Shown here in pieces: positions 1-9,339 of a DNA stretch of 26,690 bases; the first letter of the stretch is position 1, and every line of letters begins with the position of its first letter. The stretch covers positions 1 to 26,690 of the forward strand of contig JBCBQD010000049.1 in NCBI GenBank assembly GCA_039820425.1, read 5' to 3'. The stretch comes from SIO4C1 sp039820425 (GTDB lineage Bacteria > Cyanobacteriota > Cyanobacteriia > Phormidesmidales > Phormidesmidaceae). A program made the translations under genes and the position numbers. The notes beneath the pieces are model-generated. The model did no database searches. It saw nothing but the letters and a program-made list of their open reading frames with translations, and had not been told where the DNA came from.

Positions 1-2
1 CG

Positions 3-680
3 ATGTCGCTAGAGGGATATACCCAGCTAAATCAGGTGGCTTTGGAGTTTACAGCCTATTTTCAAGATCTGTTAGAGCAGCGCCAAAAAAAGCCACAAGC
101 AGATCTGCTCAGTTACCTGGCTAATGCCCAATACACAGACGCCAAGCTCACCCAAGCAGATATTCTCTCATTTTGTGCCATGGTTTTTAGTGTTGGCCAA
201 GAAACCACCGGCAGTGCCATCGGTAGCAGCCTCCTGGCACTGTTACAACATCCCGAGCAGTGGGCGCTGCTGCGGCAAAACCCAACCCTGCTCAAGGGGG
301 CCGTTGAAGAGTTATTGCGCTACGAAAGCCCGACTCAAATCCTGGTTAGGGTGGCGGTTGAAGATGTCGCACTAGATGGGCACATCATCCAGGCAGGAGA
401 CCGCGTGGTGGCCTGTTTGGGGGCTGCTAACCGGGATCCAGCTCAGTTTCCTAACCCCGACAACCTGGATCTGACGCGCTCCATGAAGCCCAATCTGGCA
501 TTTGGTTCTGGCATTCACCACTGCTTAGGTGGCCCGCTGGCGCGGATGATGTGTCAGTTGACTTTACAAACGTTAGACCGACAGTTCACCTCGTTGCAAC
601 TGGCCTGTGAAACCCCTGAGTGGCGTCAGAACTTTATTGTCCGAGGTTTAAAGACGCTCCCGATTGAATTTAAGCGATGA
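3..680 (+). CDS. Cytochrome P450, C-terminal part (5' end outside window)
   Basis: Haem-thiolate monooxygenase, expected to oxidise an intermediate or product of the adjoining PKS pathway. Seen: I-helix motif VGQETTG at about residues 64-70 of the visible part, the ExxR pair E103/R106 in EELLRYESP, and the haem loop FGSGIHHCLGGPLAR with the cysteine ligand at residue 174 (bases 522-524). About 225 residues are visible; bacterial P450s run to about 400, so roughly 175-180 N-terminal residues lie before base 1, and the ATG at base 3 is internal rather than the start. The stop TGA (678-680) overlaps the ATG of the next gene (677-679) in an ATGA junction, which suggests translational coupling to the PKS. 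The substrate cannot be read from the sequence. Confidence 0.93.
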   Translation: MSLEGYTQLNQVALEFTAYFQDLLEQRQKKPQADLLSYLANAQYTDAKLTQADILSFCAMVFSVGQETTGSAIGSSLLALLQHPEQWALLRQNPTLLKGAVEELLRYESPTQILVRVAVEDVALDGHIIQAGDRVVACLGAANRDPAQFPNPDNLDLTRSMKPNLAFGSGIHHCLGGPLARMMCQLTLQTLDRQFTSLQLACETPEWRQNFIVRGLKTLPIEFKR

Positions 681-3600
681 AAGCTATGCCCGTTTCTGAT
701 GCGACCGCCCCCAATCGAGCCCCCATTGCCGTGGTGGGGATCGGTTGTCGTTTCCCACAAGCTAAGACCCCAAGAGCTTTCTGGCACCTGTTGACCAACG
801 GCATCAATGTGATTCAAGAAAAGCCGGATGCTCGCCGTGCCCTGGAGGCTGATTTTGAGGGTGAAACCGACATCCCAGCCAGTGCCCGCTGGGGAGGCTT
901 CCTCGATCGCGTCACAGAGTTTGACCCCCAGTTCTTTAAGATCTCTCCTCGAGAAGCGGCCCTGATCGATCCTCAGCAGCGGCTCTTGCTAGAGACCTCC
1001 TGGGAAGCCCTGGAAGACGCCAGGGAAATCCCGGCAAAATTAGCCGGTAGCCAAACCGGTGTTTTTATCGGGCTCACCAATCGCGACTATGCCCATGCCC
1101 AGCCCATGAGAGCGACCACAGACCCCCATGTTGTCACCGGGATTAGTGGCAGTATTGCCGCCAATCGGATCTCCTTTACGTTTGATTTTGTGGGGCCTAG
1201 TTTGGTGGTTGATACCGCCTGTTCTGCCTCATTGGTGGCGGTGCATCTGGCTTGTCAGAGCCTGTGGCGGGGAGAGTCTACTCTGGCGCTGGCTGGGGGG
1301 TGTCAGCTTATGCTTTCGGCCTGGGTCAGTAATCGTTTGGCAGCGGCGGGGTTTCTGGCAAACGATGGTCGCTGTAAAACCTTCGATAGTCGGGCCAATG
1401 GCTATGTGCGGGGGGAGGGCGTCGGCGTTGTTGTTCTGAAACCCTTGAGGCAGGCCCAGGCCGATGGGAATCCTATCTATGCGTTGATTCGCGGCAGCGC
1501 GATCAACCAGGATGGTCGCAGCAATGGTTTAACTGCACCCAACCCATGGTCACAAAAAGCGGTGCTCAAGGCCGCGTATCAACAAGCCGGGGTTTCCCCT
1601 GGACAGGTTCAATACATTGAGGCCCACGGCACGGGGACTAAGCTTGGCGATCCCATGGAGATGAAAGCCCTGGGAGAGGTCCTATCCGAAGATCGCGAGG
1701 CGGGGGATGACTGTTGGGTGGGTTCGATCAAGACCAATATCGGCCACACAGAGGCCGCCGCCGGGATCGCCGGGCTGATTAAGGTGGCACTCTCCCTCAA
1801 ATATCAGAAAATTCCCCCCAGTTTGCATCTGCAAGATCCCAATCCCTTTATTCGGTTGGATCGGCTTCCCTTAAAATTGGTCTCGACTTTGACACCGTGG
1901 CCGCAACGCCCCCAAAGTGCGATCGCAGGGGTGAGTTCGTTTGGGTTTGGCGGCACCAATGCCCATGTGGTGCTAGAGGCCGCCCCTGCCCAACCGGTTA
2001 TCCCCCAAGCCTGTCGAGAGCCCCTTGACTGGCAGGTCTTGACCCTGTCTGCCAAAACCGAGCCAGCGTTGCAAGCGATGGCTCACCAATATGCTGAGTT
2101 GTGGCAAACCCAGCCGACTAGCTCCCTGGCAGATATTTGCTTTAGTGCCAATATCTCGCGATCGCAGTTCAATCATCGCCTGGCCGCTGTGGCAAACTCG
2201 GCAAACCAACTCCAGGATCAGCTGCAGCGATTTGCCCATGGACAGGTGGCCCCTCATCTGGTCAGCCATCACCTCACTGCCAAGAAATCTCCCAAAATTG
2301 CCTTTTTGTTTACCGGTCAGGGCTCACAATATCCCGGCATGGGCCATACCCTCTACAAGGACAACCCGATCTTTCGTCAGGCGTTAGATGAGTGCAACCA
2401 ATACCTCCACCCACATCTAGAGCCCCCTCTCCTGGACGTCCTCTTCCCCCCTTCCCCAAGGTCCGCTTCCTCCCGTCTTCACCAAACCTGCTACACCCAG
2501 CCCGCGCTCTTCGCACTAGAATACGCTCTGTCAAAGCTCTGGCAGTCCTGGGGAATTCAACCTGAGATTTTAATGGGTCATAGCCTGGGAGAATATGTGG
2601 CCGCTTGTCTAGCAGGTATCTTTAGTCTAGAAGATGCCCTGACGTTGGTGGCTACCCGAGGTCGCTTGATGCAGGCCCTGCCGAACACAGGCACAATGGT
2701 GTCTGTGTTGGCAGCGGTAGCGCAGGTAGAAGCCGCGATGGATTGCTATGGCCAGAGAGGTGCGATGGTCCCCCGGATCGGCGCTTGCGCCATCGCAGGT
2801 TTCAATGGCCCTGAAAGCACCGTCATCTCAGGGGAGCAATCAGCCATAACTGCAATCTGTGAGCAGCTCGACACCCAAGGGATCAAATTTAAACCCTTGC
2901 AGGTCTCCCACGCCTTTCATTCGCCCTTAATGGCTCCCATGTTAGACGCGTTCAGGGAAGTCGCCTGCACCGTTCAATATCACCCCCCTCAGCAACCAAT
3001 TGTCTCCACCCTGACAGGGAAATTGGCTGACCGTGAGATGGCGACCCCTGATTACTGGTGTGAACAAATCATCCGCCCTGTCAGGTTCGCAGATGGTATG
3101 GCGACCTTGCAACAACAAGGCTATGAGATATTTCTTGAGCTTGGCCCCAAACCCGTCTTGTTGGGTATGGGGCAGCAATGTTTGTCCCATGGGGTTTGGC
3201 TACCGAGCCTCCGTCACCCTCAAAATGATTGGCAGCAGATGCTAGGTAGTCTAGGCACATTAGTCACCCGTGGCGTCTCTATAGACTGGTCTCAGTTAGA
3301 TCCTGATTACCCAGCGCAGGTTGTGCAATTACCTACCTATCCTTTTCAGCGCAAACCTTACTGGATGCCGCTTAAATCTAATGAGACCACAGCTGATCAG
3401 ACCTCTAGGCCCAATCCTGCGGGCACTGCCTCGGCTCTACTCCCCAGAACTGGAACTTTTGCCCCAACCCCGATACTCAAGACGCTGAATCAAGGGGATT
3501 TGCAGTCCTTGATCGATCAGCTGACAACCGAGGTCTCATCTGAAGCCGCCCAGCAGTTGCCAGCTGTGTTAAAAGCCCTAGTGGACCTCAATCAACAGCA

Positions 3601-4807
3601 GCTCAAGGCTATGGAGCCGGAGACAAAACCAATATCCCCTGTAACCGCTGCTCTAAATCCTACTTCGACCCTTCTGCCTGCTGCTGCCTCCCCACCAGAA
3701 GCGCCAAATTCGCCTGCCGATTGGAGCCGTTTGTACCAGGTTTCTACCTCGTCAGCAGACCGTCAATCTCTGCTCAAAGACTATTTTAGTGAGGTCTTAA
3801 CAGTGGTGCTGGGCCTATCACCAGACCAGATCGATTGGCAACAGCATCTCGTCAATTTTGGGTTTGACTCCTTGATGGCAACGGAGTTGAGACGGCGACT
3901 GGAGTCTAAACTCAACTTAAACGTCCCAGTCGAATTCTTTGCCCAGTTAAACCTGGTGCAATTTGTTGAACAGATTCAACTGCTGATTGAGAAGTCTATT
4001 TCTGAATCGGGTCCTCGGCAGGCTGATGATGAGGCGGACCAAGCAAAGACGTCAGCCCAATTATGGGTCAGCCCGGTGGGTGAGTCTCAAGCTCAACTGC
4101 GTCTAATTTGTTTTCCCCATGCTGGCGGGGGTGCTTCTTTTTTTCAACCCTGGACCAAGCTGTTGCCCGCTGATATTGCGCTCTGTCCGATTCAATTGCC
4201 AGGCCGTGAACATCGCCAAACAGAATCTCCTTTGACCCAGGTACGGGAAGTTATTCAAGCCCTATTACCCCAGCTAAAACCCTCCTTAGAGAAGCCATTT
4301 GCTCTTTTTGGTCACAGCATGGGAGCCCTGCTTGCCTTTGAACTCACACGAGAGCTTCGACGGCGGGGATGGCCGCTCCCCAAGCAGCTTTTGGTCTCTG
4401 GCTACCGTGCGCCACAATTACCTGATCTGGCAATGCCCATTCATCATTTACCCGACCCTAAATTCATAGCTGCCCTGCAAAAATTCCAGGGGATGCCCCG
4501 AGCGCTCTTGCAAGTCCCAGAGCAACTCGATCCCTATCTTCCCCAGCTAAGAGCAGACTTCAGGTTGTTAGAAACCTATGTCTACACCCATGAGGCCCCG
4601 CTTGATTGCCCTATTTCAGCCTTTGGCGGTGTGTCAGATCCCATTGTCAGTCATGATGCTTTGATGGCCTGGCGCGAGCAAACCAGTTGTGACTTTCATC
4701 TGCAAACCTTTCCTGGCGATCATTTCTTCTTACAAGCGGCTCCTCAAGCGCTGATCAAGGCGATTCTGGCGCAACTTTCCCCTGTCCTGTTACCCATGTT
4801 TTTGTGA
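677..4807 (+). CDS. Type I polyketide synthase, KS-AT-ACP-TE, no reductive domains
   Basis: Single-module modular-type PKS of 1376 residues. KS: about 10-430, with Cys182 in VDTACSASL, His317 in EAHGTGT and His357 in KTNIGH, so the catalytic triad is complete. AT: about 535-880, FTGQGSQYPGMG, Ser636 in GHSLGEY, and HAFH at 745-748, the classical malonyl-CoA signature; it ends near YPFQRKPYW. A Pro/Ala/Ser-rich linker follows, then an ACP with phosphopantetheine Ser1065 in GFDSL. Last is a GrsT-like (PF00975) thioesterase, about 1120-1370, with FPHAGGG, Ser1214 in GHSMG and likely Asp1321 and His1349. No KR, DH, ER or methyltransferase lies between AT and ACP. One malonyl extension without beta-reduction is the simplest reading; reductases acting in trans cannot be excluded. 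The start overlaps the P450 stop and the stop TGA shares a base with the ATG of the type III PKS, so the three are probably co-translated. ATG 686 is an alternative start. Confidence 0.95.
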   Translation: MKAMPVSDATAPNRAPIAVVGIGCRFPQAKTPRAFWHLLTNGINVIQEKPDARRALEADFEGETDIPASARWGGFLDRVTEFDPQFFKISPREAALIDPQQRLLLETSWEALEDAREIPAKLAGSQTGVFIGLTNRDYAHAQPMRATTDPHVVTGISGSIAANRISFTFDFVGPSLVVDTACSASLVAVHLACQSLWRGESTLALAGGCQLMLSAWVSNRLAAAGFLANDGRCKTFDSRANGYVRGEGVGVVVLKPLRQAQADGNPIYALIRGSAINQDGRSNGLTAPNPWSQKAVLKAAYQQAGVSPGQVQYIEAHGTGTKLGDPMEMKALGEVLSEDREAGDDCWVGSIKTNIGHTEAAAGIAGLIKVALSLKYQKIPPSLHLQDPNPFIRLDRLPLKLVSTLTPWPQRPQSAIAGVSSFGFGGTNAHVVLEAAPAQPVIPQACREPLDWQVLTLSAKTEPALQAMAHQYAELWQTQPTSSLADICFSANISRSQFNHRLAAVANSANQLQDQLQRFAHGQVAPHLVSHHLTAKKSPKIAFLFTGQGSQYPGMGHTLYKDNPIFRQALDECNQYLHPHLEPPLLDVLFPPSPRSASSRLHQTCYTQPALFALEYALSKLWQSWGIQPEILMGHSLGEYVAACLAGIFSLEDALTLVATRGRLMQALPNTGTMVSVLAAVAQVEAAMDCYGQRGAMVPRIGACAIAGFNGPESTVISGEQSAITAICEQLDTQGIKFKPLQVSHAFHSPLMAPMLDAFREVACTVQYHPPQQPIVSTLTGKLADREMATPDYWCEQIIRPVRFADGMATLQQQGYEIFLELGPKPVLLGMGQQCLSHGVWLPSLRHPQNDWQQMLGSLGTLVTRGVSIDWSQLDPDYPAQVVQLPTYPFQRKPYWMPLKSNETTADQTSRPNPAGTASALLPRTGTFAPTPILKTLNQGDLQSLIDQLTTEVSSEAAQQLPAVLKALVDLNQQQLKAMEPETKPISPVTAALNPTSTLLPAAASPPEAPNSPADWSRLYQVSTSSADRQSLLKDYFSEVLTVVLGLSPDQIDWQQHLVNFGFDSLMATELRRRLESKLNLNVPVEFFAQLNLVQFVEQIQLLIEKSISESGPRQADDEADQAKTSAQLWVSPVGESQAQLRLICFPHAGGGASFFQPWTKLLPADIALCPIQLPGREHRQTESPLTQVREVIQALLPQLKPSLEKPFALFGHSMGALLAFELTRELRRRGWPLPKQLLVSGYRAPQLPDLAMPIHHLPDPKFIAALQKFQGMPRALLQVPEQLDPYLPQLRADFRLLETYVYTHEAPLDCPISAFGGVSDPIVSHDALMAWREQTSCDFHLQTFPGDHFFLQAAPQALIKAILAQLSPVLLPMFL

Positions 4808-5922
4808 TGGCCTATATTGCTGCAGCCTCAACGGCGTTTCCAGCCCATTACTATTCGCAGGAGGTGCTAGCCACAACCCTGAAAAAATATTTTGTCATGG
4901 GCGATCTAGAGTTTGACCTCGACGTCATCGATCGCTTTTTTACCAACGTAGCGATTGACGGTCGGTTTTTTATGCTGCCCCTCGATTCCTTTTTTGACCC
5001 ACCCGATGTAGCCACAGGGATCCAGGCCACCATTGAGGCCACTGTGGATCTGGTGGAAATTGCGGTACGCAAGCTTTTAGATAAAGCCAGACTGTCCCCA
5101 GACGAGATTTCACAGCTGACTACCACAACGCTGGTTGCTGCGGTGCCTTCCATTGATGCCCGATTGATGAATCGGATTCCGTTTTCACCGCAGCTCAAGC
5201 GATTACCCATTGGCGGCGTTGGCTGCATGGGAGGAGCCTTTGGGGTTGCCCGCGCGGCTGACTATCTTAGGGGGCACCCCCAGGAGGCCGCTGTTGTTGT
5301 CGCCGCAGAACCGTCTTCTGCGCTCTGGTTAGGCTCTTTACAGCGGGACCTGACCGCCATGGTCAGCCGTTTACCCGAGAATCCGGGGCAATACAGTGAC
5401 ATTATTATGACCATTATTACAGCGGCGTTGTTTGGGGATGGGGCCGGGGCAGTCCTGCTGGTGGGGGATGAGCATCCGCTGGCCCAGCCGGGGTATGCCC
5501 AGGTGATTGATACGGTCTCAATGTGGCTGCCCAATACGGTTGATTTAATGGGGATGGCGCGGGTTGAAACAGGAACTCGAAATATCCTTAGACCAGAGGT
5601 AGGGGAGTATGCCAGAAAAGGACTGCGTCAGGCAATTGATCCGCTATTGGCCAAGCACGCCCTGACGATCGAAAAGATAGCAAACTGGTTGGTGCATCCC
5701 GGTGGGCCCAAAGTGATTAATGCCGTTTTGGAGGAGTTTGATTTAGACGACAAGACGTTGCAAATCAGCCGGGAGACGTTAGCTAAAGTCGGCAACATTT
5801 CATCGCCAACGGTGTTATACATTCTCGATCAAATACTGGCAACAGAACCCACGAATGCCTATGGTTTGATGATGGCCATGGGGCCAGGATTTTCCCAAGA
5901 AGTGTTGTTACTGAAGTGGTAA
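4807..5922 (+). CDS. Type III polyketide synthase (chalcone/alkylresorcinol synthase family)
   Basis: Homodimeric ketosynthase of the CHS superfamily, which extends a CoA- or ACP-bound acyl starter with malonyl-CoA and cyclises it to a resorcinol or pyrone. 371 residues from ATG 4807, a normal length. The Cys-His-Asn triad is visible: Cys140 in GGVGCMGG, His297 in VHPGGPK and Asn330 in KVGNISSPT; GDGAGAVLL and a C-terminal MAMGPGFS segment (the GFGPG-loop equivalent) are also typical. A GTG three bases upstream (4804) is in frame and could be the start instead. The ATG overlaps the TGA of the type I PKS by one base (TGATG). The next gene encodes an ICMT-like methyltransferase, the partner seen in bpsAB of Bacillus and srsAB of Streptomyces, which favours alkylpyrone or alkylresorcinol synthesis over a plant-type chalcone. 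Starter chain length and cyclisation mode are not predictable here. Confidence 0.93.
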   Translation: MAYIAAASTAFPAHYYSQEVLATTLKKYFVMGDLEFDLDVIDRFFTNVAIDGRFFMLPLDSFFDPPDVATGIQATIEATVDLVEIAVRKLLDKARLSPDEISQLTTTTLVAAVPSIDARLMNRIPFSPQLKRLPIGGVGCMGGAFGVARAADYLRGHPQEAAVVVAAEPSSALWLGSLQRDLTAMVSRLPENPGQYSDIIMTIITAALFGDGAGAVLLVGDEHPLAQPGYAQVIDTVSMWLPNTVDLMGMARVETGTRNILRPEVGEYARKGLRQAIDPLLAKHALTIEKIANWLVHPGGPKVINAVLEEFDLDDKTLQISRETLAKVGNISSPTVLYILDQILATEPTNAYGLMMAMGPGFSQEVLLLKW

Positions 5923-5928
5923 AAGGTG

Positions 5929-6462
5929 ATGATAACGCAGTGGATATTTGTCTCAATTGTGCTTGCAGTGGTGGTTCAGCGAGTACTAGAGGTGCGCCTG
6001 AGCAAGCGCAATGCCGCCCAAATTTTAGAGAAAGGAGGGCAGGAACATGGGGATAATTTTCTATCTCTAGTCAAGCTCATGCAAATTTGCTGGTGGATTA
6101 GCATGATCACTGAAGTTTGGTGGTTTAATCGGCCCTTTATCCCGATGTTGGCAGCGGCTGGGATATTGGGTGCGATCGCAGGTCAAACCCTTCGCTATCT
6201 CTCCATGCAAGCCCTGGGCTGGCGATGGACCTTGCCAATCATGACGGTGCCGGACGAACCCCGGATCGATAGCGGCATTTATGCCTACCTGCGGCATCCC
6301 AACTGGCTGGGTGTGGCCATTGAGATTGCAGCTCTGCCTTTAATCCACACGGCTTATCTGACAGCCATATTCTTTTCTGTGATCAATGCGTTGCTCATGT
6401 TCAAACGGATTCAGCTTGAAGAAGTAGCACTTCAGCCCCCTCAGCAACACGTTGGCGTATAA
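5929..6462 (+). CDS. ICMT-family integral membrane methyltransferase (BpsB/SrsB-like)
   Basis: Small (177 aa), strongly hydrophobic protein with about four membrane segments (near 4-20, 50-68, 72-90 and 128-152). The isoprenylcysteine carboxyl methyltransferase signature is present as G116-x-Y118-x4-R122-H123-P124-N-W-x-G, the SAM-binding region. Members next to type III PKS genes (BpsB in Bacillus, SrsB in Streptomyces griseus) O-methylate alkylpyrones or alkylresorcinols; that is known for the family, and its use here is inference from position. The stop of the type III PKS is six bases upstream of this ATG. AAAAGG precedes the start but very closely, and GTG 5926 is an alternative start. 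The product would act at the membrane on a lipophilic phenol. Confidence 0.85.
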   Translation: MITQWIFVSIVLAVVVQRVLEVRLSKRNAAQILEKGGQEHGDNFLSLVKLMQICWWISMITEVWWFNRPFIPMLAAAGILGAIAGQTLRYLSMQALGWRWTLPIMTVPDEPRIDSGIYAYLRHPNWLGVAIEIAALPLIHTAYLTAIFFSVINALLMFKRIQLEEVALQPPQQHVGV

Positions 6463-6514
6463 GTCTTCTTCCCAGATTTCGCCCTGTAACCTACACATAA
6501 CGTTTTTTGAGCCT

Positions 6515-7648
6515 ATGCTGAAGCGATATCTAAGAATTTTGACGGCTTGCTGGCAAACCTTTGGTTTGAGCAAAGATTTTGTCGCCTGGTTGCTGATCAT
6601 TCCGCTATTTGGACTCTTTACCCGCATCACCTTAGCTCTGGACATCCTTTTTTTCCCAGACTATAGACAGACTAAAATCCAGCGACCTATTTTTATCATT
6701 GGCCATCCCCGTAGCGGTACCACCTTTTTGCACAATCTACTCACCCAAACCGATGAGTTTGTTACTTTTGACACCTGGCATATGTTTTTCCCGGCGTTAA
6801 GCGCCCGCAAGCTTATCAAACCCTTGATTGACAATGCCATCAAAAAGGGTAAAGCCACTTTGCTGCCAGCAGAAATAGGTCATAAAGTGGCCTTAGATCA
6901 ACCCGAAGAAGAGGAATTTATTTTTATCCATACCTTAGATACACTTCTGCTGAATGTGATGACCCCCCTCGCCTTTAGAGATCAGGGCGAGGGTGCGCAA
7001 TATTGTCACGACCAGCACCCAGAGTCTAGACGACGCCATTCCATTCGATTTTTCAAACAGTGTCTTCAACGGCAAGTTTACTACACTGGCAAACAGCGGG
7101 TGATTGCTAAACCCAATTACTCGGTCTATCGACTTAAAACGCTGATGGCGGCGTTTCCTGATGCTAAATTCATCTACTTAGTGAGATCCCCCCATAAAAC
7201 ATTGCCCTCATATTTTTCACTGCACCGTAATATGTTCGATCACCAATGGGGGCTCAACAATCTTTCGGATGACCTGCTCAAGAAATATTTCGCGCAAAAA
7301 TACCACCAGAGCCTGAATCTTTATCACTATTTTTATGAATTACAGCAAAATCAAGAGATTCCGCCTGAGCAGGTAATGATCTTAAAATCTGATTTTCTGT
7401 ATGCTCAGCCTCAGCAAGCTTTTGAGCAAATTGCTGCTTTTACAGACCTCAACCCCAATGTGAGGCTCAAGCAAGCCGTTGCGCAGCAGGCTCAGGAGCC
7501 CTATCAAAGCCGACATGCTGTACTGTCGCTCCAAGCGTTTGGGCTGACCCCAGAGCAGATCAATCGAGACTTTAGTTTTGTCTTTGATACCTATGGATTG
7601 GAGAGGCCTAATGTTGATCTAACAGTGTCCTCTCATCTCAAGTCATAA
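6515..7648 (+). CDS. PAPS-dependent sulfotransferase (Sulfotransfer_3-like)
   Basis: Transfers sulfate from PAPS to a hydroxyl, plausibly a phenol or alcohol on the pathway product. From ATG 6515 it is 377 residues. The 5'-phosphosulfate loop is GHPRSGTTFLH at 63-73 and the 3'-phosphate region is VRSPHKTLPSY near 225-235. A hydrophobic stretch at about 22-47 (FVAWLLIIPLFGL onward) may anchor it to the membrane, which suits a lipid substrate. The frame is open back to a TTG at 6452, inside the methyltransferase gene, but the ATG gives the more convincing N-terminus. A sulfotransferase is not part of the known srs or bps loci, so this is an added decoration step. It is separate from the PKS and does not resemble an olefin-synthase ST-TE didomain. 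Confidence 0.88.
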   Translation: MLKRYLRILTACWQTFGLSKDFVAWLLIIPLFGLFTRITLALDILFFPDYRQTKIQRPIFIIGHPRSGTTFLHNLLTQTDEFVTFDTWHMFFPALSARKLIKPLIDNAIKKGKATLLPAEIGHKVALDQPEEEEFIFIHTLDTLLLNVMTPLAFRDQGEGAQYCHDQHPESRRRHSIRFFKQCLQRQVYYTGKQRVIAKPNYSVYRLKTLMAAFPDAKFIYLVRSPHKTLPSYFSLHRNMFDHQWGLNNLSDDLLKKYFAQKYHQSLNLYHYFYELQQNQEIPPEQVMILKSDFLYAQPQQAFEQIAAFTDLNPNVRLKQAVAQQAQEPYQSRHAVLSLQAFGLTPEQINRDFSFVFDTYGLERPNVDLTVSSHLKS

Positions 7649-7692
7649 ATCATTGATTTGATTAACAGAATTTTTAACGGATAGATAGAGTC

Positions 7693-9300
7693 ATGACTCA
7701 GAAAAAGGTTGCAATTGTTGGAGCGGGTCTAGCGGGCCTCGTTACCCTCAAATCTTGCCTCGAGGAAAAAGTAGATGTCACTGCGTTTGAACAAGAGACT
7801 CATATTGGGGGAAACTGGAAATTTAAAGAAAAGGGAATTAGTATCTTCCGGAATACTGAACTCACATCCTCCAAATATCTCACCGCCTTCTCTGATTTTC
7901 CGATGCCCGAGGAGTATCCTCACTTTCTTAAGCACACTCAATACCTTGATTATTTGCAAGCCTATGCGCAACACTTTGATCTCAATCGGCATATTAAATT
8001 TGGAACATCAGTCAAATCTATTCAGCGTCAGGGCGATCAATGGAGCCTAGAGGTAGCGCCATCAGAGGCAGGCAATCGCTTAGTGTTTGATGCGATCGCA
8101 GTTTGCACAGGATTAAACACGGCATGGGAACTCCCTGCGCTTACAAACAAGTCAGACTTTAAAGGGAAAATTATTCATTCCTCTGCGTATAAGGATAGCC
8201 GCCCTTATCACGATCAGAATGTGGTCGTCATTGGGGGCGGAGAAAGTGGGGGTGATTTAGTTTATGAGCTTTCTCAGGTTGCCAGTGAGGTAACTCTGAG
8301 CCTGCGGCGAGGGGTATTTGTCATGCCCAAACTTGATAAGCAGATGACCTTACCCGGTGATTACTTTCATCTTCGATCTACCTATCATTTACCCCCCATT
8401 ATTTATGAGCGGTTAGAAGGACTTGTGCAAAATCTATTTACTTTTGTCAACCGCAAGCAAGCATCCTGGCAGATACGACACATACTCATTCGACTTTCCG
8501 GTGGTCGCTACCATCAACAAATCATCACTAAATCTGATACATTAACCCAGTCTTTGACGCGAGCCAATGTACACCTAAAGCCGGGTATTCAGAGATTTAC
8601 GACGGATGGTGTGGTCTTTGATGATGGGACAACAACCCAAGCCGATACAATCATCTTTTGTAGCGGATTCAAGATAAGCTTTCCGTTTCTTCCGATAGAT
8701 AGCCAAGGATGGGACTGGCGACATCTATACAAGAAGATTTTTCACCCTGATTTACCGAATATTGGCTTTGTTGGGTTTGCGCGGCCCCATATCGGAGCGA
8801 TGCCGCCCATCACAGAATTACAAGCTCGCTATTTCGCAGGAATTGTTAGCGATCGCCTGAGGCTGCCAGACCCAGATCAAATGCGCACCATCATTGACGC
8901 TGATGCCCAGCGAACGACCCAAACTAAACCACTGGTTGTCGAACGAGTGACGGGCATCGTTTCCTTTGTGCCTTATCTGTATGAGCTAGCCGAGTTAATT
9001 GGCTGTCAGCCTGTCTTATCGCAATTGGTCAAGCAACCTGCTGTATTGTGGAGTGTCTTGTTTGGCACCGTAGCAGGGCCTCATTTTCGCCTTTGTGGCC
9101 CTCATTCCGACCCGTTAGCAGGCCGTGTCATTGCAAAAGAAGGCTTACATCTCACAAACCTGAAAACCATGAAAGAGATCGTTCTTTTTCTCCTTTTTCA
9201 GATAATCTGGGGAGGTGGAGCCATGTTAGGTTATCCTCTCTTTAAGATGCTCTCTTACATCCCTGGCTGGGAGACCTTAGAACCTGAGCTTAAACTTTAG
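7693..9300 (+). CDS. Flavin-containing monooxygenase (FMO/NMO type)
   Basis: Class B flavoprotein monooxygenase using FAD and NADPH, 535 aa. N-terminal FAD-binding GAGLAG is at residues 10-15, followed by FEQETHIGGNW. The FMO fingerprint FxGxxxHxxxY is exact (FKGKIIHSSAY, 156-166). The second Rossmann motif GGGESG for NADPH is at 181-186. The fingerprint ends in Tyr rather than the Trp-Pro/Asp of Baeyer-Villiger enzymes, so FMO or N-hydroxylase-like chemistry is more likely than lactone formation, though type II FMOs can also do the latter. The C-terminus has a hydrophobic segment (about 493-525, with IVLFLLFQIIWGGGAML) suggesting membrane association. It lies 44 bp after the sulfotransferase and 39 bp before the aromatic hydroxylase, in the same direction. 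Confidence 0.9.
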   Translation: MTQKKVAIVGAGLAGLVTLKSCLEEKVDVTAFEQETHIGGNWKFKEKGISIFRNTELTSSKYLTAFSDFPMPEEYPHFLKHTQYLDYLQAYAQHFDLNRHIKFGTSVKSIQRQGDQWSLEVAPSEAGNRLVFDAIAVCTGLNTAWELPALTNKSDFKGKIIHSSAYKDSRPYHDQNVVVIGGGESGGDLVYELSQVASEVTLSLRRGVFVMPKLDKQMTLPGDYFHLRSTYHLPPIIYERLEGLVQNLFTFVNRKQASWQIRHILIRLSGGRYHQQIITKSDTLTQSLTRANVHLKPGIQRFTTDGVVFDDGTTTQADTIIFCSGFKISFPFLPIDSQGWDWRHLYKKIFHPDLPNIGFVGFARPHIGAMPPITELQARYFAGIVSDRLRLPDPDQMRTIIDADAQRTTQTKPLVVERVTGIVSFVPYLYELAELIGCQPVLSQLVKQPAVLWSVLFGTVAGPHFRLCGPHSDPLAGRVIAKEGLHLTNLKTMKEIVLFLLFQIIWGGGAMLGYPLFKMLSYIPGWETLEPELKL

Positions 9301-9339
9301 TCCGACAGCTTCAAAGTTATCGCATGAAGTTCTCAAAGT

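Noticed and set aside
7693..9300. Baeyer-Villiger monooxygenase assignment for the FMO
   Set aside because: The fingerprint ends FxGxxxHxxxY without the Trp-Pro/Asp typical of type I Baeyer-Villiger enzymes.
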